From Oxalobacteraceae bacterium (GTDB lineage: Bacteria; Pseudomonadota; Gammaproteobacteria; Burkholderiales; Burkholderiaceae_D): a stretch of DNA of 34,080 nt. Below the pieces are notes generated by a model that saw only the letters and a list, made by a program, of their open reading frames with translations, was not told the origin of the DNA and ran no database searches. Of the stretch, positions 1 through 7,346 are shown one piece after another. The stretch spans positions 1 to 34,080 of the forward strand of contig JAJTGC010000016.1 in NCBI GenBank assembly GCA_021298975.1, given 5' to 3'. Within the stretch, counting starts at the first letter, position 1. Each line of letters starts with the position of its first letter. The position numbers were made by a program, and so were the translations under genes.

Positions 1-194
1 TGGTCAAATCGGGTATTGGCCTGTCACTGGTTCGTGATTCAGTTGCGTTGCGAGAAGCACGGGCGCACGGACTCGTGATTGCCAACGCCGTTAGTGTCAC
101 AACCGAGTTATCTTTCCTGTGTTTAAACAGTCGCCGCCAAGAATCCGCCATTACGCATGCGTTCCAACTTATGCAAAATCTTTGGGGCCAATAA
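1..194 (+). CDS. LysR-type transcriptional regulator, C-terminal fragment (5' part outside window)
   Basis: The frame open from base 3 encodes the last 63 residues of a protein and stops with TAA at 192-194. The segment GIGLSLVRDSVAL...HGLVIAN followed by SFLCLNSRR and a final ...QNLWGQ matches the last part of a LysR substrate-binding domain: the conserved glycine-rich 'SGxGLSLxRD' turn, then the closing strand and helix. The DNA-binding half lies upstream of the window, so the regulated gene cannot be named. The gene reads toward the DnaA-box cluster that follows directly. Family assignment is fairly sure; function is unknown. Confidence 0.65.
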   Translation, partial: VKSGIGLSLVRDSVALREARAHGLVIANAVSVTTELSFLCLNSRRQESAITHAFQLMQNLWGQ

Positions 195-664
195 GAAAAT
201 GTTGTCAGTTTGACTGTTGATAAGCGCTAGGATAAGTCTGTGGCACAACGTGGATAAGCTTGAGTTTTACCCCCTGCTTCATTTTTATACAAAAACTATC
301 CTGCCTGGTTACGCAACATTTTCAATGCTTATCTTTTTTCCAAGCACCTGAAGCAGCAGAACAATTTTGGGTTATCCACAGTAACCGGCTTCTCTTATTT
401 ATTACTACTATCTATAAATACAAACTTATATGAAACAACAAAAAGCAAACATTGCCTGCAATTCCAGATGTTGATAAATCTGTGAGTAAATCTAGGACAG
501 CTTGTGCATAAGCCCCACATCGCTTTTACCAGGTTTCTTTACAAAAAAGTGCTGGCAAAAAATACCGCGACTCCGGATAATGCTCTGAAGGGAACCGATC
601 ATGAATTACTGCACAAACCACAAACACTCAAACTTGCACGCTAAGAATTATGGAAGATAACGTC
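195..664. other. oriC: Candidate chromosomal replication origin (oriC): AT-rich region with DnaA-box cluster
   Basis: About 470 bases without a convincing gene. Nine-mers matching the DnaA box (TTATCCACA) or one base away are at 215-223 (minus, TTATCAACA), 249-257 (minus, TTATCCACG), 372-380 (plus, perfect), 469-477 (minus, TTATCAACA again) and 503-511 (minus, TTATGCACA). Weaker copies lie near 228-236 and 481-489. Bases 391-450 hold only 13 G/C out of 60, a plausible unwinding element right after the perfect box. Elsewhere in the non-coding sequence I found one further good box, in front of dnaA. The cluster, the AT-rich tract and the trio-like run fit a bacterial origin. This is inferred; no skew or replication data are available here. 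It could instead be a DnaA-titration site. Confidence 0.6.
372..410 (+). promoter_or_regulatory. Perfect DnaA box followed by DnaA-trio-like repeat (basal unwinding element)
   Basis: The perfect DnaA box TTATCCACA (372-380) is followed after 18 bases by TTA-TTA-CTA-CTA (399-410). These are four consecutive triplets whose complement reads 3'-[A/G]AT-5', the DnaA-trio consensus described for bacterial origins. The spacer contains a short GC-rich piece (ACCGGC), and the trios run straight into the most AT-rich part. The order box, GC-rich spacer, trios, AT-rich DNA is the order known for basal unwinding systems such as that of Bacillus subtilis. Base positions are read directly; the function is inferred. 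Confidence 0.5.
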
Positions 665-1609
665 TTAGCTCTCTGATCCGATCTTGTTAAGAACATCGGA
701 GACACGTAATTGCTCGCGTAACCAGCGATGCCCAGGCGAACGAGCATTGCGCTCGTGCCACAACATATCAATATGAACCTCTGGCATTGCGAACGGCAAT
801 TCCTTAGCCACCAAATGATCCGTCATTCCAGTAGCTTCTATCAGATGTCGCGGCAAGACCATAATCAAATCAGAGGCAGCGACCACTTTACCGGCGGTAA
901 AAAACTGATTAACTGTTAAAAGAATCCGACGCTGTCTTCCCAGGGACACCAAGGCGTCATCCACCAATCCTCGCGCGCGGCCCGAAAAACTCACCAGCAA
1001 ATGATTTGCAGCGCAATACTTATCTACAGTTAAATCTTCTTTTGCCAAAATATGTTTTTTTCTCATCACGCAAACATATTGGCCAGCATACAGTCGCTCA
1101 TGGCGTATCGGTGTTTCGGTAGCTCCTTGCAATTGAGCGACAACTCCGGGGAAGAAACCAATCGCCAAATCAATATCGCCGCGTAACAATTGTGGGCGCG
1201 GTTCGCGTGTTGTCAGCGGTACCATGCGTATATCGATGCCTGGCGCCTCGTTTTCAATAAGCCTTACCAAAGGTGGCAACATTAATCCAGCCGTGGCATC
1301 TGCCATTGCCATTCGAAAAGTTGCGTGTGCTTTTGCGAGCTCGAAGGTGCGAGGTGCAACAGCTTCTTCCAAATCCGCCAGTGCTTGCCTAACAGCAGGC
1401 CACAATGATTCAGCGCGTGCGGTTGGTTTTACTCCGTGCGCTGTGCGAATCAGTAGTTCATCACCCAGTGCGTCACGCAAACGTTTGACCGCATTAGATA
1501 CCGCAGGCTGGGTCATGGCGAGTCGGTTGGCTGCTCGCGTGAGATTTTGCTCAGTCATTACTGCGTCAAACACGCGCAGCAGATTGAGATCCAGGGTTAG
1601 AAAACTCAT
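665..1609 (-). CDS. LysR-type transcriptional regulator
   Basis: 314 residues, the normal LysR length. Residues 6-65 form the winged helix-turn-helix (LDLNLLRVFDAV, then NLTRAANRLAMTQPAVSNAV with the recognition helix, then LRDALGDELLIR). The rest is the periplasmic-binding-protein-like effector domain (FRMAMADATAGLMLPPLV, GDIDLAIGFFP). The LDLNLL start and the 'GDIDLAIG' stretch resemble the NodD/LeuO/nitrobenzoate-responsive branch, but no ligand can be assigned. It ends at the edge of the origin candidate and points toward it. A very AT-rich 175-base gap separates its start from a small plus-strand ORF, which may be divergently controlled; LysR proteins often regulate the divergent neighbour. 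Confidence 0.9.
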   Translation of the reverse strand: MSFLTLDLNLLRVFDAVMTEQNLTRAANRLAMTQPAVSNAVKRLRDALGDELLIRTAHGVKPTARAESLWPAVRQALADLEEAVAPRTFELAKAHATFRMAMADATAGLMLPPLVRLIENEAPGIDIRMVPLTTREPRPQLLRGDIDLAIGFFPGVVAQLQGATETPIRHERLYAGQYVCVMRKKHILAKEDLTVDKYCAANHLLVSFSGRARGLVDDALVSLGRQRRILLTVNQFFTAGKVVAASDLIMVLPRHLIEATGMTDHLVAKELPFAMPEVHIDMLWHERNARSPGHRWLREQLRVSDVLNKIGSES

Positions 1610-1784
1610 ATGAGGGAGGGTAATAGTGGATTAAAGAAAAGCTTCACGGGTAACAAGTGACGATACAAGCCAAAACCACATGATATATAAATTTAATATA
1701 AAAGATATTTAAAAACAAAATTTTAAATATATCTGTCAAGAAACTATACTGCGGTGCAACAAACATCTATTGACTGGAATCGTT

Positions 1785-2015
1785 ATGCCACCACATTATT
1801 TTGCTCCCAATACAATCGCCAAGCCCCTCTTCTTATCCCCCCTGCATCGTTTAGCCAGCCTGTGTTCGGGTTTATTTGCGTCCAGGGGTACCGATAGCAA
1901 GTACACCGCCGATCGTGTCGCCGCGGCTGTGAACCTCCAGCAAATGGCAAATGCCATGGACTCACGACAGCCTAGTCTCGCCGCTGAGCTGCGGGCGTTC
2001 GCAGCGCGTTCTTGA
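1785..2015 (+). CDS. Small hypothetical protein (76 aa)
   Basis: Starts with ATG at 1785, preceded by TGGAA as a weak ribosome site; a TTG at 1770 would add five residues. The only charged, helix-like part is the C-terminal half, from SKYTADRVAAAVNLQQMANA to the terminal PSLAAELRAFAARS. A possible -10 (TATACT, 1745-1750) lies upstream in an AT-rich stretch. It is divergent from the LysR gene and convergent with the MFS gene, whose stop is 11 bases away. An overlapping minus-strand frame covers much of the same DNA, so coding is not proven. I prefer this frame because of its promoter-like upstream sequence and natural-looking composition. No function is recognised. Confidence 0.5.
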   Translation: MPPHYFAPNTIAKPLFLSPLHRLASLCSGLFASRGTDSKYTADRVAAAVNLQQMANAMDSRQPSLAAELRAFAARS

Positions 2016-2025
2016 TGTAAACGTA

Positions 2026-3237
2026 TTAAGCGAGCTTGGTGACCAGACGTTGAGAAAAATGTTGGCCCACAAGCGCGACCCCGAGCCCGGCTGCTGCGAT
2101 TAAATGCTCGGTGTTGGTAAACGCGAGTAAAGCACCACCCAGTGCAACGCCGGTCGACTGTCCAAGAAAAAAACACGACGCAAAAGCAGCTACAGCAGCA
2201 CCGCGCCTCTCAGGCGCCATCTGTGTTGCATTGATTTGCAATGTGTTGTGCAACATGTAGAACCCCAGGCCAAAGAAGAAACACGCTGGCAAAGTAATCC
2301 ACCACTGCGGTGAATAGGCAACCACCAACAGAGCTAAACCCATCACCAAGCCGCCGTAACGAGTCAAGCCAGTTTCGCGGAGTTGACGAACTAACACTCG
2401 AGACGCAAGCGCAAAGATCAAACCCCCAAGTCCAAACAGCATGACCATCGCACCCGATGACGCAAGCGACAGCTTGTATACCGTGTGCAGATGCGCAGGC
2501 AGAAAAGCCAGCGCAACAAATACCAGCGCTCCTTCGATAAACACAGTCAGTAATACTGTTCGTGCCCAATCGATAGACAATACCGCACGAAATTCTGAAA
2601 CCAATCGAGAAAATGCACTGCCATTCGCTTTATGCAGCAGGCGCGCATGTTCCGGAAGTGATCGGTTCAAACGAACAAGGTACAAACCAATAACAAAAAA
2701 CCAGAGCGCGATTAGAAAAAAAGGTGCACGCCAGTTGAGATAATCTGCACACCACCCACCAACAAACGCCCCGGTCGATAAACCCAGAATTTGTCCAACC
2801 AAAAAACGCGCCAATACGGATTGTCTGTCGTCGTAAGCAACGACATCACCAATCCACGCCATTGATAAAGGAATTACGGCAGCGGCGGTTGCGCCAGCCA
2901 ACATACGAGCTACTAGGAGACTCGGAAAGTCACGCATAAGACCGCATACCAAGGCCGTTGCCGCGCAAGCGATGCAACCCCACGCAATTACGAGGTATTT
3001 CCCATAGCGGTCACCTAAAGGGCCGAAAAATAATTGCGAGACCCCATAAGCAAATCCAAACACAGTGACTACCCAAGCGACCATTCCCAAAGATATTGAA
3101 AAGTCCAATGAGAGCCGAACCAGCATAGGATCTGCGACACGCATCGACATGCCGCTGCCAAATGCTGCAGCAGACAGCGCAATAATCGCTCTTCGCACAA
3201 CAAAATTGTCTGATCGCCCTGATGACATCGAATTCAT
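2026..3237 (-). CDS. MFS transporter
   Basis: 403 residues with the hydrophobic pattern of about 12 membrane helices, typical of the major facilitator superfamily. The loop after the second helix carries GPLGDRYGK, the superfamily motif A ('GxLaDrxGrk'). A hydrophilic central loop (about residues 190-215, SLPEHARLLHKANGSAF) separates the two six-helix halves. The shape is that of the drug:H+ antiporter or sugar-efflux branch, and the substrate is not readable. A second ATG three codons in (3228) is an alternative start. Three TGACGT copies lie about 200 bases upstream. The neighbours (LysR, small ORF) do not reveal the substrate. Confidence 0.9.
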   Translation of the reverse strand: MNSMSSGRSDNFVVRRAIIALSAAAFGSGMSMRVADPMLVRLSLDFSISLGMVAWVVTVFGFAYGVSQLFFGPLGDRYGKYLVIAWGCIACAATALVCGLMRDFPSLLVARMLAGATAAAVIPLSMAWIGDVVAYDDRQSVLARFLVGQILGLSTGAFVGGWCADYLNWRAPFFLIALWFFVIGLYLVRLNRSLPEHARLLHKANGSAFSRLVSEFRAVLSIDWARTVLLTVFIEGALVFVALAFLPAHLHTVYKLSLASSGAMVMLFGLGGLIFALASRVLVRQLRETGLTRYGGLVMGLALLVVAYSPQWWITLPACFFFGLGFYMLHNTLQINATQMAPERRGAAVAAFASCFFLGQSTGVALGGALLAFTNTEHLIAAAGLGVALVGQHFSQRLVTKLA

Positions 3238-3494
3238 ACGCTATTCTTTTTATAAACCCAAACATGACATGCCAATGTGCCGTCTTTCGAACCAAGCTGA
3301 TTTTATGTTGCGACTTTGTGAAGCGAGCGCTTACCAATAAAACCAGCCATTTTTGTGGCAAGATCAATTACACCAAGCCTTTGATTTGACTGGTCCCTGC
3401 CGCACACCATTGTGCGGGCTCGCCATAAAACGTGACGTCAGTTGACGTCTCTCCACTTATGACGTGTGGTCGAGGAGAATTGAGTAGCGTTGCA

Positions 3495-3713
3495 TTATTT
3501 ATTATCAAGATCAGATTCAGAGCCGGCTGCTCCACGACGCGAAACACTGGACCCCGACTGCAACGGAATGACAATTGAAGAGCTGTTGGCCTGGAAATCG
3601 TCATCCCGGCTCAATCGCGATGCAGTGGTGTTCGTTGCACAACCGCTGGCCTTACCAATCAAAAATGCCAAGCCACTTAGAACCAGCATGCGCGTCGTCA
3701 GAAATTTTTTCAT
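3495..3713 (-). CDS. Small predicted lipoprotein (72 aa)
   Basis: The protein begins MKKFLTTRMLVLSGLAFLIG, a classic signal sequence with two lysines and a hydrophobic core, followed by KASGC. The cysteine at about position 25 (ASG|C) fits a lipobox with a non-ideal -3 residue. The mature part is short, polar and rich in Ser/Asp, with no recognised domain. It starts three bases after the stop of the upstream pseudouridine synthase gene on the same strand, so translation may be coupled, since no clear independent ribosome site is seen. A plus-strand frame overlaps it, but the signal peptide makes the minus frame the better choice. Confidence 0.6.
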   Translation of the reverse strand: MKKFLTTRMLVLSGLAFLIGKASGCATNTTASRLSRDDDFQANSSSIVIPLQSGSSVSRRGAAGSESDLDNK

Positions 3714-3716
3714 AAT

Positions 3717-4622
3717 TTAATCTGCGCTTATTTGCAGCCGGAAATTACTTTCAAATAAACGATGTTCGCCGTTTAATGGGTCGGTAAACGCCAATGATCG
3801 AGCGAGTAACTGCAAGGGCGCAGAAAAATCATCCGTACTGGGCGGAAAAGCCTCCGGATAAAAACGGTCATTCTGAATAGGTATTCCAAGTGAATTCATA
3901 TGAACCCGCAACTGGTGCATTTTACCGGTGCGAGGATACAAACGATAAAGCGCGAGCCGATCGCGTCTTTCAATCATCTCAATAGTTGTAAACGCATTTG
4001 CTTCCGCTTCAATTTCTCGCATACGGAAAAATTTATCATCACGAACAATGCAACTACCGATCTCTTGTGGAAACCGCATTGATTCCCTAAAGGGTGCGAC
4101 AGCCTCGTAAATCTTATTGACCTTTTGATATCTGAATAGCGATTGCCAAAGACTGCGTGTAGAAGGATCAACAGAAAACATCATCACACCAGCGGTCTCC
4201 CGGTCGAGTCGATGAATTGGCGTTAAGGTATCAATACTTGTACTTCGCTTCAGACGAGCGAGAAGCGTCTCTCGTAAAAACCGGCCACCGGGTGTCACCG
4301 CAACGAAATGCGGTTTATCTACTACCAATAGCTGACCATCCAGAAACAGGATTTTTTCTTCAAAGGGTATGGGTGTTTCGTCACGGCGCTGCCGGTAATA
4401 AAATACACAAGCGCCGGTGCGAAACGGGCTGTCCAGCGAAAGCGTCACGCCCGAGTTATCGACCACTTCACCGCGCGACATGCGGTCTGCCCAGCTTTCA
4501 GCGCTCACCATGGGAAAGCGAACGGCAAAATAATCCCCCAGGGTTTTCCAGGGTCCGTGTGGAAGCCACACCAAGCTAGGCGAAATACCGTCGCGGGTCG
4601 GGAGAAAGGGCGTGCGAGCCAT
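3717..4622 (-). CDS. RluA-family RNA pseudouridine synthase
   Basis: 301 residues from the ATG at 4622. The frame is open a further 45 codons upstream (to 4757), but those residues look unlike the family and the conserved part begins with PTRDGISPSLVWLP. It holds the catalytic motif of the RluA branch, HRLDRETAG, whose aspartate attacks the uracil, plus the preceding LLVVDKPHFVAVTPGGR stretch and the later 'YPRTGKMHQLRVHM' motif. It therefore isomerises uridine to pseudouridine in rRNA or tRNA in the cytoplasm. The target base cannot be deduced. No S4 domain is obvious. It is divergent from the MOSC gene and followed directly by the lipoprotein gene. Confidence 0.88.
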   Translation of the reverse strand: MARTPFLPTRDGISPSLVWLPHGPWKTLGDYFAVRFPMVSAESWADRMSRGEVVDNSGVTLSLDSPFRTGACVFYYRQRRDETPIPFEEKILFLDGQLLVVDKPHFVAVTPGGRFLRETLLARLKRSTSIDTLTPIHRLDRETAGVMMFSVDPSTRSLWQSLFRYQKVNKIYEAVAPFRESMRFPQEIGSCIVRDDKFFRMREIEAEANAFTTIEMIERRDRLALYRLYPRTGKMHQLRVHMNSLGIPIQNDRFYPEAFPPSTDDFSAPLQLLARSLAFTDPLNGEHRLFESNFRLQISAD

Positions 4623-4885
4623 AGATATCCGGCAAAAACAATCGCCCGCATAGTAACCCGTTGTCGAAACAAAGGCCTGACTCTGTAACCAGACTTGGAA
4701 ACCTGCCACAGCCCGCAGAGATTCTTGAAGCAGGCTCCTTAGGAGATGTTCCAGCAAAAAGCGCTTTTTTAACTCGAGATCATTTTCACAAACAATAAGT
4801 TGAGTTAAAAGTTTGTCATTAACATCAAATTTCGCTGATTATCAGCAGAGACGCCGTTCAACCGGCAGTTCACCAATCAACGACC

Positions 4886-5482
4886 ATGGCCAATATCATT
4901 AGTATCAACACAGGCATCGTTCAAGCCCTGTTTGTAAATACCGACGCGAATGCGCAATCGGTCATGTCAGCCATCCGCAAAGCGCCCTTGTCAGGGCGGG
5001 TGATGGTGAACCGCTTGGGCATTCTCGGAGATGAGCGTGCCGACATGAGCGTACATGGCGGTTTGGACAAGGCGATTTATTTGTATCCGCACGAGCACTA
5101 TGCGTTCTGGGTGGCCGCGCGCGAGCGCGTACTGCGCCGGCAAGAGCCACTGTCCTTTGGCGCCATGGGCGAGAATCTGACTACGGAAGGTTTGCTCGAG
5201 ACCGAGCTTTGGATTGGTGATCGACTAGAGGTCGGGAAATTGCAACTAGAAGTTACAGAGCCGCGCGCGCCCTGTTTCAAATTCGCGGCCCGGATGGGGT
5301 ATCCCCAAGCGATCAAGCATATGTTGCAATCTGGCTTTACTGGTGTCTACCTGAAAGTGATCACGCCTGCCGAAATCGCCGCGGCGGAGGTTATTCGCGT
5401 ACTGGCCGGCCCGCGCGAAGTCAGCGTTACGGATATCAACCGTCAGCGTCTGAAGGGGCGCCAGCGGGACTTGTTCCCGTAA
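4886..5482 (+). CDS. MOSC domain-containing protein (YiiM-like)
   Basis: 198 residues covering a MOSC (molybdenum cofactor sulfurase C-terminal) domain, with GILGDERADMSVHGGLDKAIYLYP near residues 45-72, GENLTTEG near 95 and EPRAPCFKF near 130. The cysteine in the last motif is the conserved MOSC cysteine thought to carry sulfur or contact the molybdenum cofactor. YiiM-type proteins are linked to detoxification of N-hydroxylated compounds such as 6-N-hydroxylaminopurine; whether this one does so is inference. Start ATG at 4886. The 3' end overlaps the convergent gene by 47 bases. Confidence 0.88.
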   Translation: MANIISINTGIVQALFVNTDANAQSVMSAIRKAPLSGRVMVNRLGILGDERADMSVHGGLDKAIYLYPHEHYAFWVAARERVLRRQEPLSFGAMGENLTTEGLLETELWIGDRLEVGKLQLEVTEPRAPCFKFAARMGYPQAIKHMLQSGFTGVYLKVITPAEIAAAEVIRVLAGPREVSVTDINRQRLKGRQRDLFP

Positions 5483-6200
5483 CCCGGGCTGTCGGCGTCA
5501 CCCGGGGCACACTGCTCCACAATCGTCCCCAGCCCGGTGGCCAGGGCAGTGCCCGCCCGCTGTAGGGCGCAACATTCGAGCGCAGTGGCACTACCGGTAG
5601 TTGTCCCGGCTGCGAACCTGCGCTCTGATCCCATCCCAGTGAAAAGGTGTAATTCGGGAGCAGCGCTTCGCAGACATCGGCAAACCATTGGGTATGGTCT
5701 TCGTCTCGACCCAAAGCACGCGCCAGCCCTTGAGGATCAAATTTCGCCAGAGCGGACAACAGCTCATGCGTCGACGCGCCCGGTGACTCGCCCCAGCCCA
5801 GCACAGGATTCAAATTGTATTCAGCCCCGGACCCGTACCATCCTTCACGCCAGCTGCGTTGCACCCAGTGGCGTGGCCCGGTGAACAAGTGCCAGCGCCA
5901 GTGCAACCCGGAAGGTTTGGGCCAGCTGTACAAATACAATCGTTGATAGCCGGCCTTGTGAAGCTCGCGCATCATCCGCATCAAGCGACCGTGTGGCATG
6001 CGATCAGGCGGCGCGCGACGAAACCGTATGGGCTCGCCATCGGCATGATGTACCTGATCGCAGGAGAGATTCAAATCCAGCGTTCGTCCCTCACCCCCGA
6101 AACGCGCGGAGATCCAGCCGGTCATGAGATTGACAGAGGTGATCACACCATAGCCGCGGTAGCGGTGAAAAATGACGGTGCCAGGTGCAACAGGTTTCAT
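5436..6200 (-). CDS. Uncharacterised protein with possible Tudor-like N-terminus (254 aa)
   Basis: No family is recognised for the full length. Residues about 6-55 (GTVIFHRYRGYGVITSVN, then GWISARFGGEGRTLDLN) have the spacing of a small Tudor/KOW-like barrel such as those at the ends of UvrD/PcrA helicases and in CarD ('G..V.H..fG.G.V......V.F...g...L'). The middle is rich in Trp, Tyr and Arg (YQRLYLYSWPKPSGLHWRWH; RHWVQRSWREGWYGSG), and the C-terminal ~40 residues look disordered and Pro/Ser-rich. There is no signal peptide or membrane helix. Its last 15 codons overlap the convergent MOSC gene. The long frame, the composition and the start 'MKPVAPGTVIF' support a real gene. Function unknown. 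Confidence 0.7.
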   Translation of the reverse strand: MKPVAPGTVIFHRYRGYGVITSVNLMTGWISARFGGEGRTLDLNLSCDQVHHADGEPIRFRRAPPDRMPHGRLMRMMRELHKAGYQRLYLYSWPKPSGLHWRWHLFTGPRHWVQRSWREGWYGSGAEYNLNPVLGWGESPGASTHELLSALAKFDPQGLARALGRDEDHTQWFADVCEALLPNYTFSLGWDQSAGSQPGQLPVVPLRSNVAPYSGRALPWPPGWGRLWSSVPRVTPTARVTGTSPAGAPSDADG

Positions 6201-6399
6201 CGTTCAACACAACGAAAAGAATCAGAATAAATGCCAGTGTAGCGGTAAGCGTGCGCTGTATGTAATCAGAATTTTTACAGCCTTAGATCATGAATACATA
6301 AATAAATAAGAGTTTGAACTCGTACACGGCCCTGATACGCACAAGCTGCATCATCAAGGAAAACAATCGGGCGAATGCGATTATGACAATAAAACATTG

Positions 6400-6530
6400 G
6401 ATTTCGTCTTGTTCGCGCCCTTACCATGCAAGTCCATCTTGTCTCGGATGGCGAGCAGGCAGGTCGTTCCTCGCCTTGGCTGCTCAGCACTTTTGGAGTG
6501 AGTCCTCTTGGGACTCACTCCTTTTTTTTG
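6400..6530 (+). ncRNA. Candidate small RNA or transcription-attenuator leader ending in a strong terminator
   Basis: The 395-base gap 6201-6595 has no convincing gene but holds three successive hairpins on the plus strand: CCATC/GATGG (6434-6438 with 6447-6451), GGCGAG/CTCGCC (6450-6455 with 6470-6475), and the 11-bp terminator stem at 6495-6521 with a run of eight T. Nothing on the plus strand upstream needs this terminator, because the preceding gene points the other way, so a short transcript must begin inside the gap. It could be a free small RNA or a leader controlling the asparaginase-like gene 66 bases downstream. The 5' end is a guess, and no Rfam family is recognised. Confidence 0.35.
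6495..6529 (+). terminator. Strong intrinsic terminator
   Basis: Perfect 11-bp stem GGAGTGAGTCC (6495-6505) / GGACTCACTCC (6511-6521), five-base loop, then TTTTTTTT (6522-6529). Confidence 0.85.
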
Positions 6531-6595
6531 CATGCGAGTCGCGTCGATCGGAATCCGGACTTCAGGCTATCATCTGACAAGTTTTTTCAGGATCC

Positions 6596-7090
6596 ATGGC
6601 CATGAATCTGCGCATCATCGCTACAGGCGGTACTTTCGACAAGCATTACGACCCACTCACCGGAAATCTGATTTTCCGGGACAGCGTTTTGCCAGAGGCA
6701 CTCGATCGTGTGCGACTGACTTCGCCAGTGAGTTTCGAGCCTTTGCTCGCATTGGATTCACTCGAGATGCAAGACAACCATCGTCAACAAATACGCGAGG
6801 CCTGCAAGCGCTCTGCTGAAAATCGCATCGTCATCGTTCATGGCACCGACACCATGCCCGAGACGGCGCGAGTACTGGGCCAGGCCGCTTTGAAAAAAAC
6901 GATCGTTCTAACCGGGGCCATGGTGCCTTATCAAATCAGCCAATCTGATGCCTTGTTTAATCTTGGCTTTGCCTGTGCTGCGGCCAATCTTGCGGCGACA
7001 GGTGTTTATATTGCGATGAATGGTCAGCTTTTTTCCTGGGATGATGTGATGAAAAATCGGGATCGCGGCGTGTTCCAGACACTGCGCTGA
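6596..7090 (+). CDS. Single-domain asparaginase-like protein
   Basis: 164 residues matching only the N-terminal domain of type I/II L-asparaginases. It has the first catalytic motif IIATGGTFDK near residue 7-16 (nucleophilic Thr), the second HGTDTM near residue 80 (Thr-Asp pair), and VLTGAMVPY near 105. Full asparaginases are about 330 residues with a C-terminal domain completing the dimer; that domain is absent, and the next 256 bases hold no remnant of it. Short stand-alone asparaginase-domain proteins of this size are common in proteobacteria, so this looks like a natural compact form. Start ATG 6596 with AGGA just upstream; ATG 6602 is an alternative. Activity on asparagine is not assured. 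Confidence 0.82.
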   Translation: MAMNLRIIATGGTFDKHYDPLTGNLIFRDSVLPEALDRVRLTSPVSFEPLLALDSLEMQDNHRQQIREACKRSAENRIVIVHGTDTMPETARVLGQAALKKTIVLTGAMVPYQISQSDALFNLGFACAAANLAATGVYIAMNGQLFSWDDVMKNRDRGVFQTLR

Positions 7091-7346
7091 GACCGAGTTG
7101 ACGCCAGCGGGGCACCTCCGGCATTGTCTCGGTGGTCAGCGTCTCCTTCGAAAACATGCCGGCAAATGATGCAATCGCTTGCGTTCGCTTTTTTGTCATG
7201 GCCGTTGAAGCAAGTGCTGTCGTGTAAAGCCGCTTGCTGATGGTGATCGTTGACGCCGCTCGTTGGCCAGATAAGGCGCTCGTCGGTTTTCGAAATCATG
7301 CATAATTTCCTAAACTAAAATTCTTCATCACGAGATTCAGGACACT

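Noticed and set aside
1796-2176. Minus-strand open frame overlapping the small ORF and the end of the MFS gene
   Set aside because: It overlaps the MFS coding sequence in another frame and has no family signature.
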